A stretch of 64,000 bases of DNA from an uncultured Bacteroidales bacterium (lineage in GTDB: Bacteria > Bacteroidota > Bacteroidia > Bacteroidales > FEN-979). Both the position numbers and the translations under genes were made by a program. The stretch covers positions 1 through 64,000 of the forward strand of contig CAIVAT010000190.1 of NCBI GenBank assembly GCA_903903985.1, read 5' to 3'. Under the pieces are notes generated by a model. That model ran no database searches. It was not told the DNA's origin and worked only from the letters and a program-made list of their open reading frames with translations. Positions 18,661 through 27,193 of this stretch are shown one piece after another. Within the stretch, counting starts at the first letter, position 1; each line of letters begins with the position of its first letter.

Positions 18661-18677
18661 AAAAAACCTTATATTTG
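18647..18677 (+). promoter_or_regulatory. Possible Bacteroidota-type promoter at the end of the RND gene
   Basis: TTG at 18647-18649, 20 bases, then TATATTTG at 18670-18677, a full match to TAnnTTTG. Transcription would start near 18685 and run into the long gap before the giant surface-protein gene, giving a 5' leader of over 600 bases or a separate small transcript. Confidence 0.4.
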
Positions 18678-19318
18678 TCATTCTTAATTGCATGTCTTGC
18701 ATCATTTATTTTACGATAAATAGAATCTTTCCTTTTGTCTCTAAACAAACATAAAAAATCTGACCGTTCTTAAAAGTTTTCAGATTTATCATATATTACT
18801 GACGTAATGCAGGTTTAATCTCTGCCGTATCCTAACATCCTCCAATCAGGATGCGATCGGGTCAACTGCCTGTAAGACTGCATCTCTTTTCCTTGTCGAT
18901 CTCATGAACCGGATTTAACCTGTTTTTATGGAAGTCTTTTTTTACTTCCAGATTAGTCAGCAGGCTTATTTTTTTTGCATCAACGGTAACATCTATTGTT
19001 AAAACTCTTTGAGTGGATGCCCCGGAAATTGAGTTGAAATTGTTTCTTGGATTCCTTTTATCCTTGCCGGCTTTCTCCTGTTTTTCTAATCTTTCGGCTG
19101 CAAGGATTCTTACAAAAACCACTTTGTTCATCCCGTAAAAATAACATGGTAATGTTATCCGCAACAACTATAATATTAAATCACGCAGTCACAAGGCTAA
19201 AAACATAAAAAAGGGTGTTGCTTTTCCAAACGGGCATTTTCAGAAGCCTCTTCAGGATACAATAGGACCCTACAGGTAATTTCAGATTAAATGTTATTCA
19301 CATATAAAACATAATATT
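18661..19318. other. 658-base gene-poor gap before the giant surface protein
   Basis: The only long intergenic stretch. It is AT-rich. It contains a possible promoter at its left edge, an 8-bp inverted repeat (AAATCTGA 18756-18763 and TCAGATTT 18780-18787, 16-base loop) that could be part of a terminator for the efflux operon, and a possible small gene on the minus strand (18862-19131). From 19200 to 19318 I see no recognisable gene, tRNA or mobile-element end. Confidence 0.6.
18862..19131 (-). CDS. Possible small gene, 89 aa, unknown
   Basis: The ATG at 19131 opens an 89-codon frame (MNKVVFVRILAAERLEKQ) ending at 18862; an in-frame TTG at 19167 would add 12 residues. Codon use looks ordinary for the region, with Lys as AAA and Leu as TTA or CTG, and the protein is basic and hydrophilic with no signal peptide. 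I recognise no family, and no good promoter is visible. It may be a real orphan gene, the tail of a decayed gene, or chance. Confidence 0.3.
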   Translation of the reverse strand: MNKVVFVRILAAERLEKQEKAGKDKRNPRNNFNSISGASTQRVLTIDVTVDAKKISLLTNLEVKKDFHKNRLNPVHEIDKEKRCSLTGS

Positions 19319-22300
19319 ATGAAAAAGATTTTACTGGTGTTTGGAATGCTGTTCCTTCACATCCTCATGCAGGCACAACTGGTATGGTATTTTGGCAACA
19401 AGGCCGGAATTGATTTTTCGGGTGCTGTCCCGGTCTATATCAATAATGGCCAGCAAATGGATACCGGAGAAGGCTGCACCATGGCATATGATAACCAATG
19501 CAGCCTGCTTTTTTACTCCGATGGCATTTCAGTCTGGGATAAGAATAACAACTTTGTCAAGGATAACTTCGGTGTTGACATTACCGGTGCAAATGGCTTA
19601 AAAGGAAGTCCGACTTCAACACAATCAGCCATTGCTGTTCCCGAGCCAAACACCAATTATAATGAATTTTATCTTTTTACGATGTGCGGAGGCAATGACG
19701 CCTTCGGCCTGAATTATACCATGATACATAATTGCTTGTCAACCCCGACAGTGAATAATTCACAAAAAAATATTTTATTAACCCCCAAAAGCCTGAGAAT
19801 GACTGAAAAACTGACTGCCTTCATTTATCCCGGGGATTTTTTCTGGGTTATCACCCATGATTTTTCAACAGATGATGCCACCAATGGCTGTAGTTTTTAT
19901 GCTTACAGGGTTGATCAGTTCGGAATCGCACCACCAATAATTTCATCGATAGGAACCTGTCATCAGCTTTCTCCATACGGGAATGCAAATACGCAGGGTC
20001 AGATGAAGTTTTCCCATGATGGTTTGCACCTCGCCCTTACCATCAATGCGACCAGGAGGGTTGAACTTTTAGACTTTGATCCTGCTACCGGTCATGTTAC
20101 AAATCCAAGGCGCATCCAGTTCCCGCTTTATATTGGCGGTTATCCGAATTTCCAGGATGATTGCAGCGACTGCACAATTTATGGGGTGGAATTTTCCCCA
20201 AATGATCAATATTTATTTATCAGCGGCTCTGATTATTGTGATTGCAACTATAACCATCGCCGGATATACCAGGTGAATTTAAACACGTTCTCTTTCCCTT
20301 ATCCGGTAACATCCGTCTGTTCCGGCGGTACATTTTATGAGCGGCACTTTGCAAGTGAGGCCGCCATTGCCGCAGTACCCAATGAAATAGCAATTATCCA
20401 TAACAGCGGGGACAACTGGATATTTGGTCAGCTCCAACTCGGACCTGACAATGCAATTTATGTTGCACGAACGCTTACCGCGGGAGCCATAGCAGGGGAT
20501 TATGTCAGCAGAATCGATAATCCTGATACGTATCCTGCAACCTTTACCGAACAAGCCGTTAAAATAAACTCACCGGCATACTGCCGTTTTGGGCTCCCTA
20601 CCTTATTGCAGAACTATTATCCATGCAGTTCGACGATAAGCGGATATAAGTTCAATGATTTGAATGGAGATGGGGACTGGGATAGCAATGATGGTGAAAA
20701 TGGACTGTCCGGCTGGATTATAAACCTGATTCCGCCTATAGTACCTCCTTGTACAACCAATGCCAGTGGCTATTATGAATTTACAGGCCTCCCTGCAGGT
20801 ACTTATACGGTTACTGAAAATCAGCAGGTTGGATGGAAACAAACATTTCCCTCTCCAATACATTCCCATACCGTTACACTTGACCCAGGTTTATCGATAT
20901 CACTCAGTTTTGGCAATTGCTACGGGATTGAATCTCCTCCGGGTATGAAAGCCTGGTGGCCTTTTGATGAATCAACCGGTACTTCAGCAAAAGATGTGAT
21001 GCAGTATAATAATTCGGCTAATTACGTCGGTAACCCCATCCAGGAACCGGCAGGCATGGTGGCCGGATGCATTCAGCTGAACCGCTGGGATCATTGGGCA
21101 ACGCAGGAATACCTGGAAGTGAAGGATCACGGTGAGATCAATTTCGGTAGCGGAAACTTTACTATTGACGCATGGGTCAACCTGACGGACGACCAGAATG
21201 ATATGGACATGATCCTGGATAAAAGGACCACGAACATGGGTACACCCAAGGGTTACTGCTTTTATATATATTACAATAGCTATTTAAAACTGGATCTGTC
21301 AGATGGATTGACATCATATAATTATTCTTCAAACCCGTCACAGTTCGAAATTGACGGCAACCATTGGCATCATGTTGCTGTAACGGTTGACAAAAATAAT
21401 CCCGTTGATGGGATCAAGTTCTACATTGATGGCCTGCCACAAGGCACTGCAAGTCCTCCCAATATAAATTTCAACGTTGACAATACACAAAACTTATTTA
21501 TCGGGGCATCCCAAACTTTAGGGTATGTTTTCTACGGCAAACTGGATGAGATTGAATTGTTTGAAAGGGCGCTCGACCCAACTGAAATTGAAAATATAAA
21601 AAATGCCGGGATCTGCGGCAAGCACAAGCCTACCGGGAGTATCTGCGGGTTTAAATTCGACGATCAGAACAAAGACGGGGAGTACACCTCGGGTGAACCA
21701 TTCCTGGAAGGATGGACCATCGAACTTTCTGGCCCGTCAAGTGCGACGACCACGACCGATGCAAACGGGAACTATTGCTTCGACCAACTCTGGCCCGGTT
21801 TATACGTGGTTAGCGAAGTTCAGAAGCCGGGTTGGAGGCAATCACGTCCTGGTTCAACCGGGCTTGGTGTTTATTTTGTTCCGCTTCCTGAAGGGAATAA
21901 TGTAATCGGTATCAGTTTTGGAAATTACTGTTATGGCGTTGATCCGCCTTCGGGCATGCGGGCCTGGTGGCCTTTCGACGAACAGAATGGCAGCACGACT
22001 GCCAAAGATATCATGGGGACCAATAACGTGGCCACCTACGTCGGCACTCCGGGCAATTTACCGGGGAAAGTTGCCGGTTGTATTTCGTTTAATTTCCCGA
22101 CCAGGATTACTGACTACCTGGTCGTGAAAAATGATCCTGAACTCAACTTTATGTCGGGGAAAGATTTCAGCATTGATGCATGGGTGCAGCCGACTGATTT
22201 TCATGGTGACGATCATAAAGTCAAATACATTATCGTAGATAAAATGGCCTATGTCGGTGGCATTCCATATGGGTATTCATTCTATCTTGACAATCTTAAC

Positions 22301-25300
22301 GGCCTGGCACTGGAAATTGCCGATGGAACCTCCCCGTTTCCTGCGATTTACCGCTCGTCCAGCCATCCGTTTCATATTCATGGTGATTGGTATCATGTTG
22401 CGGTAACAGTAAACAGGGATATTGATGCCGGGATCAAATTCTACATAGATGGAATCCTTTATGGCACGGAAGACCCCAGACCGCACCAGGGCGACCTGAC
22501 CAATACGATCGACTTGCATATCGCAAAGGGATATGACATGTACCTGCCTCCCTATGATTTTTATTTCTTCGGATACCTTGATGAGATTGAAATTTTCGAC
22601 AGGGTGCTTGGAGAAGATGAGATAACGGATATGTATCATTCAGCCGACTGCGGCAAGCACAAACCTACCGGCAAGATCTGCGGATTTAAATTCAACGATG
22701 TCAATGGCAATGGCGCTTATGACTGGGGAGAACCGAAACTCGCGGGGTGGACCATCGAACTCTCCGGTACTGCATCGAAAAAGACCACGACAGGTCCGAA
22801 TGGCGACTATTGTTTTGAAGACCTGTATGCCGGAAATTATGTTGTGAATGAAGTTGAAAAGCCATCCTGGACACAATCGTGGCCTGCTTCGCATGGAAAT
22901 TACAGCATTGACCTCGCTGATGCACAGGAAGCCGGTGACATCAATTTCGGCAACCGTTATTGCGTGGAGGCTCCGCCCGACATGAATAACTGGTGGCCCT
23001 TTGATGAAAAAACAGGCACCACTGCCGACGATATTGCCGGTACAAATAATAATGTTGGGAATTATGTTAATTCTCCTCTCCAGAATGCCAATGGGAAAGT
23101 GCTTGGAGCCATTCAGTTTGGCAATATCAATCAATATGTTACAGTGTCGGATGATGCGGAGGTTGATTTCGGCACAGGGGATTTTACCTTTGATGCATGG
23201 ATCTACTTTGTCGGGTACAAATCTTCAACATTCACAGCAAATGCGACCATACTTGATAAACTGCATGAACAAGTGGGAGGCAAACGAGGGTATTGTTTTT
23301 ACGTGGATGCGGGGGAGCTGGCGTTGAAAATAGGCGATGGGAGTATTGTCAGAAGATATCTTTCCTCGATCACCCTGCCATTGGGACAATGGGCCCATGT
23401 TGCTGTGACCGTAAAACGGGATCTTAATTCAACGGGGGGCATTAAATTCTACTACAATGGATTTGAATATTTAGGTGGAAATCCAAATCCGTTCTACGGG
23501 ATAACCATTTCCAACGATGACAATTTGCAGATCGGCGGAACCGACTTCCCATCAGGATGGGAATATCTTGATGAAGTAGAAACCTTTACACGTGTACTCG
23601 ACCAGCACGAGATCATTGATATTTTCAATTCAGATATCAGGGGCAAATGCAAGCCCCCGCTTATTCTTCATGGTATTCTTGAACATCTCTTTTGCAATGG
23701 GGAGCCCACAGGCAGTATCCAGGTTGTTGTTGCAGGAGGTGTGCCGGAATATTCCTATATGTGGAGCAATGGAGCCACTTCCGGAACAATCAATTCACTC
23801 GGTGCAGGTAATTATACTGTTACGGTTACGGATGCCTATGGAACAAATGCCATGGCTGCTTATACCATTACTGAACCCCCTGCCCTCACAATCATTCCCC
23901 ATGTTATTAATGTCAGCTGCGCGGGAAGGTCCGACGGCGCCATCATCCTGACCGTGACCGGTGGTTCCATGCCCTATTTGTTCCAGTGGAGCAATGGATT
24001 CCAAACCAGGGATATTTTCGGATTGACGGCAGGGAATTACTCCGTCATTGTAACCGATGGCCATGGTTGCGCGAAAACCAAAACCATTGCAGTCCTGACC
24101 GACCCGCCGGGAAAGATATGCGGGTTCAAGTTTATTGACAAGGATAAAAATGGGATATACAGTGGCGATGATGTGAAAAAGAAAGATTGGATCATCCACC
24201 TTTCAGGTGATGCAACGGCAGTCACCACGACAGACGAGGATGGCAACTATTGCTTTAACGGACTATGCCCGGGAAATTACCGTGTTTCTGAAGTTTCACA
24301 GAAATATTACACGCAATCCTGCCCGTCAAACCCAAGGTATTATGACATTGTCCTTCATTCGTCTGAAACGGTAACGAATATCAACTTCGGGAACCAGGAA
24401 TGTGTCAATGCACCGATCGGCATGAGCAACTGGTGGCCTTTGGATGAAGCCTCAGGGACAGAAGCCAAAAACATCGTACAGGCTGCCAACAAAGGAACTG
24501 GTTATGGGACTCCTGTTCCGGAGCATGTTCCGGGCAAAGTTTCAGGAGCGCTGAAATTTACCAGCCAAACGCAATATGTGCTGGTAAAGCATGATAATGA
24601 GCTTGACATCGGAACAGCTGATTTCAGCATCGATGCATGGATCAATTACCAGCCACCCACATCCGGCCCGTACAAGTTGTTCATATTAAATAAGCTGGAA
24701 AACAATAATTTAGGATATTCATTCTATGTGCAGGACGGCAGATTAGGCCTGACCATGGGGAATCAGACCAGTCATACCGATTATGCGTGCACGGAGACTC
24801 TTCTCCCGCAACAATGGAATCATGTGGCTGTGACTGTTTCACGGAGTGATCCCGCCGGAATTGTTTTTTATATCAACGGCAATGTTTGCGCAGGTGGAAA
24901 TCCCACACTTTACAACAATCAATGGCTTTCAAACAATACAGACCTGAAGATTGGAGGAATGATCCCGAGCGGATCTGTTGTACAACTTGATGAAATTGAA
25001 ATTTTTACGCGCGTGCTTTCTCCGCAGGAGGTCTTTGATATCTTCAATTCGGATGAAAATGGCAAATGCAAGTATTCCGGGAGGATCCTGGGATATAAAT
25101 GGCAGGAGTTGATACAAAATTGTTCCTACGACCTTGTTGAACCCAAGCTGGAAAAATGGGAGATTGTTCTGACTGATGGTTTGGTAACAAGATCGACCCA
25201 CACGGACAACGGCGGTAATTATTCCTTTGAAAATCTCAAACCCGGGAAGTATGAGGTGTCGGAAGTTGTAAAACCACTCTGGGAGCAGAAGTGTCCTCTT

Positions 25301-27145
25301 AATCCGGCTGTTTATATGGTCGATGTCGTAAATGGATCCATCGGGGACAAAAATTTCGGCAATATTTATAATCCGCCGGATGTGGTCGTAGGCCCGGCAT
25401 ATGTTACTAATCTTACTTGTAACGGGGTGCCCACCGGAGCTATTGAAATTTACGTTTTCGGAGGATTATTACCCTATCATTATGCCTGGAGTAATTTTGG
25501 CACTTCTGTCAGGATTGTTGGACTTTATGCCGGCCAATATACGGTAACGGTGACTGATGCCAATGATGCAACGGCAACTGGTTCCTGGGTTGTCACCGAA
25601 CCACCGGCTGTGGCATTATCCTCCACCGTTCAAATGGCAGGCTGTGCCGGCCTGGCTGATGGTTCGATCGATTTATCTGTGACCGGTGGAGTTTTACCCT
25701 ATTCCTTCTTATGGAGTAACGGGGCTGTGAGTGAAGATATTACCGGATTGACAGCAGGCACTTATACCGTTACGGTTACAGATGCCAACGGATGTGCCGG
25801 GACCCTGAGTCAGGTCGTTGCAGAGAATCCCTCCCCGCTCCTGGTCATCACGAACCCGGCCCCGGTATGTTCACCCAACCGGGTTGACCTGACCGCAGCA
25901 GCCGTTACCGCCGGCAGCCTGTTGTGCGGCGCTACGCTCACCTATTGGACCGATGCAGCCGCCACCATTTCCATGTCAACACCCTCCAGGGCGGGCAATG
26001 GAACCTATTACATCAAGGCCACAACAGCAACGGGCTATTATGACATTAAACCGGTAATTGCCACGGTAAACGCACTTCCAATCGTTTTTTCAGTGACGGG
26101 AGGCGGCAGCTATTGTGCAGGCGGAACCGGGGTTTTGGTAGGCCTGAGTGGCACACAAACAGGAGTCAATTACTGGCTTTTTGTCAATTTCATTCCGGCA
26201 GGCGCTCCTGTGGCAGGAACCGGCTATCCGGTTTCTTTCGGCATGCAAACCGCATCGGGGTACTACATGGTTCTTGCCGAAAGCACAGTAACCCCATGCA
26301 CCAACTGGATGTACAATTATATCTATATCAGCATCGATCCGGAACAACCGGTAAGTGTAACTGTTGTGCCATCGGCCAACCCGGTAGCGCCGGGCACGCT
26401 GGTCACCTTCACAGCCGTTCCGGTCAACGGAGGTTCCTCGCCGGGTTACCAGTGGAGGGTCAATGGCCTGAATGTCGGAACGAATAATCCTGTCTATTCC
26501 TATACACCGGTTGACGGGGATGCGGTAAGTTGTGTCCTTACCTCCAATGTGGCATGTGCTTCGGGCAATCCTGCCACATCGAACACGGTGGTCATGACGG
26601 TTACGGGTATTCCTGCATCCGTTTTTGTCACAGGGATTGCAGGCAGCGGACAAACGGAATGTTACGACGCCATCCAAACCATCACGGTAGCGGGCGGAGG
26701 CGAAACATTCATTGTGGAGAATGGCGGCAGGGCCATCATGATAGCGGGTCAGGGGATCTATTATCATCCGGGAACACTGGTAGAACCGGGAGGATACATG
26801 AACGGGCTCATCACTTCGGGCGGACCCTGGTGTGGGGCAAAGTCTGCCAGTATGGTCACGGCTCCGTCAGGAGAAGCAGGAGATTACCCGGCCAGCGGAA
26901 GATCCTTCTTCACAATTTATCCGAATCCGACCAATGGCGGATTTTCACTGGAACTCAGGGGAGTTGAAGAAACGGCGGAACTCCGTGTCGAACTATATGG
27001 CCTTTATGGAGAACGGTTGATGACCGCAACGGGTACAGGGAAGAGGAAATATGATTTCACCCTGGAGGGGAAACCCTGCGGAGTTTATTTCATCCGTGTA
27101 ATAACGGGGAACCATACGGGAACAGGAAAGATCATCAAGCAATAA
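19319..27145 (+). CDS. Giant T9SS-secreted surface protein with SdrD-B, LamG and SprB modules
   Basis: A 2608-aa probable adhesin. The signal peptide (1-20, ending LMQAQ) is followed by a beta-propeller-like region to about residue 430. Then SdrD-B-like domains (GYKFNDLNGDGDWDS, CGFKFDDQNKDGEY and similar) start near 440, 773, 1118, 1599 and 1921. After the first four of these come LamG/concanavalin-like domains starting WWPFDE or WWPLDE near 541, 879, 1221 and 1701. SprB repeats with the core GG-x-PY-x-W-SNG begin near 1457, 1531, 2028 and 2107. Ig-like modules follow, then a type IX sorting tail from about 2527 (FFTIYPNPTNGGFSLEL ... YFIRVITG). The tail is removed as the protein crosses the outer membrane via SprA. 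The last 513 codons are near-identical to the next gene. Acidic DxNxDG loops in the SdrD-B domains suggest calcium binding. The exact ligand is unknown. Confidence 0.92.
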   Translation: MKKILLVFGMLFLHILMQAQLVWYFGNKAGIDFSGAVPVYINNGQQMDTGEGCTMAYDNQCSLLFYSDGISVWDKNNNFVKDNFGVDITGANGLKGSPTSTQSAIAVPEPNTNYNEFYLFTMCGGNDAFGLNYTMIHNCLSTPTVNNSQKNILLTPKSLRMTEKLTAFIYPGDFFWVITHDFSTDDATNGCSFYAYRVDQFGIAPPIISSIGTCHQLSPYGNANTQGQMKFSHDGLHLALTINATRRVELLDFDPATGHVTNPRRIQFPLYIGGYPNFQDDCSDCTIYGVEFSPNDQYLFISGSDYCDCNYNHRRIYQVNLNTFSFPYPVTSVCSGGTFYERHFASEAAIAAVPNEIAIIHNSGDNWIFGQLQLGPDNAIYVARTLTAGAIAGDYVSRIDNPDTYPATFTEQAVKINSPAYCRFGLPTLLQNYYPCSSTISGYKFNDLNGDGDWDSNDGENGLSGWIINLIPPIVPPCTTNASGYYEFTGLPAGTYTVTENQQVGWKQTFPSPIHSHTVTLDPGLSISLSFGNCYGIESPPGMKAWWPFDESTGTSAKDVMQYNNSANYVGNPIQEPAGMVAGCIQLNRWDHWATQEYLEVKDHGEINFGSGNFTIDAWVNLTDDQNDMDMILDKRTTNMGTPKGYCFYIYYNSYLKLDLSDGLTSYNYSSNPSQFEIDGNHWHHVAVTVDKNNPVDGIKFYIDGLPQGTASPPNINFNVDNTQNLFIGASQTLGYVFYGKLDEIELFERALDPTEIENIKNAGICGKHKPTGSICGFKFDDQNKDGEYTSGEPFLEGWTIELSGPSSATTTTDANGNYCFDQLWPGLYVVSEVQKPGWRQSRPGSTGLGVYFVPLPEGNNVIGISFGNYCYGVDPPSGMRAWWPFDEQNGSTTAKDIMGTNNVATYVGTPGNLPGKVAGCISFNFPTRITDYLVVKNDPELNFMSGKDFSIDAWVQPTDFHGDDHKVKYIIVDKMAYVGGIPYGYSFYLDNLNGLALEIADGTSPFPAIYRSSSHPFHIHGDWYHVAVTVNRDIDAGIKFYIDGILYGTEDPRPHQGDLTNTIDLHIAKGYDMYLPPYDFYFFGYLDEIEIFDRVLGEDEITDMYHSADCGKHKPTGKICGFKFNDVNGNGAYDWGEPKLAGWTIELSGTASKKTTTGPNGDYCFEDLYAGNYVVNEVEKPSWTQSWPASHGNYSIDLADAQEAGDINFGNRYCVEAPPDMNNWWPFDEKTGTTADDIAGTNNNVGNYVNSPLQNANGKVLGAIQFGNINQYVTVSDDAEVDFGTGDFTFDAWIYFVGYKSSTFTANATILDKLHEQVGGKRGYCFYVDAGELALKIGDGSIVRRYLSSITLPLGQWAHVAVTVKRDLNSTGGIKFYYNGFEYLGGNPNPFYGITISNDDNLQIGGTDFPSGWEYLDEVETFTRVLDQHEIIDIFNSDIRGKCKPPLILHGILEHLFCNGEPTGSIQVVVAGGVPEYSYMWSNGATSGTINSLGAGNYTVTVTDAYGTNAMAAYTITEPPALTIIPHVINVSCAGRSDGAIILTVTGGSMPYLFQWSNGFQTRDIFGLTAGNYSVIVTDGHGCAKTKTIAVLTDPPGKICGFKFIDKDKNGIYSGDDVKKKDWIIHLSGDATAVTTTDEDGNYCFNGLCPGNYRVSEVSQKYYTQSCPSNPRYYDIVLHSSETVTNINFGNQECVNAPIGMSNWWPLDEASGTEAKNIVQAANKGTGYGTPVPEHVPGKVSGALKFTSQTQYVLVKHDNELDIGTADFSIDAWINYQPPTSGPYKLFILNKLENNNLGYSFYVQDGRLGLTMGNQTSHTDYACTETLLPQQWNHVAVTVSRSDPAGIVFYINGNVCAGGNPTLYNNQWLSNNTDLKIGGMIPSGSVVQLDEIEIFTRVLSPQEVFDIFNSDENGKCKYSGRILGYKWQELIQNCSYDLVEPKLEKWEIVLTDGLVTRSTHTDNGGNYSFENLKPGKYEVSEVVKPLWEQKCPLNPAVYMVDVVNGSIGDKNFGNIYNPPDVVVGPAYVTNLTCNGVPTGAIEIYVFGGLLPYHYAWSNFGTSVRIVGLYAGQYTVTVTDANDATATGSWVVTEPPAVALSSTVQMAGCAGLADGSIDLSVTGGVLPYSFLWSNGAVSEDITGLTAGTYTVTVTDANGCAGTLSQVVAENPSPLLVITNPAPVCSPNRVDLTAAAVTAGSLLCGATLTYWTDAAATISMSTPSRAGNGTYYIKATTATGYYDIKPVIATVNALPIVFSVTGGGSYCAGGTGVLVGLSGTQTGVNYWLFVNFIPAGAPVAGTGYPVSFGMQTASGYYMVLAESTVTPCTNWMYNYIYISIDPEQPVSVTVVPSANPVAPGTLVTFTAVPVNGGSSPGYQWRVNGLNVGTNNPVYSYTPVDGDAVSCVLTSNVACASGNPATSNTVVMTVTGIPASVFVTGIAGSGQTECYDAIQTITVAGGGETFIVENGGRAIMIAGQGIYYHPGTLVEPGGYMNGLITSGGPWCGAKSASMVTAPSGEAGDYPASGRSFFTIYPNPTNGGFSLELRGVEETAELRVELYGLYGERLMTATGTGKRKYDFTLEGKPCGVYFIRVITGNHTGTGKIIKQ
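25607..27145 (+). repeat. 1539-bp direct repeat, copy 1 (3' end of giant surface-protein gene)
   Basis: Matches 29756-31294 at a constant offset of 4149 bases with no insertion or deletion seen, ending exactly at the TAA stop. By my count 8 of the last 145 bases differ. It encodes the last SprB repeat, Ig-like modules and the T9SS tail. Upstream of 25607 the two genes are clearly different. Confidence 0.93.
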
Positions 27146-27193
27146 TTATACTAAAAGGATCTTATAAACAATTTAAATATTGGAGGAATCCTT

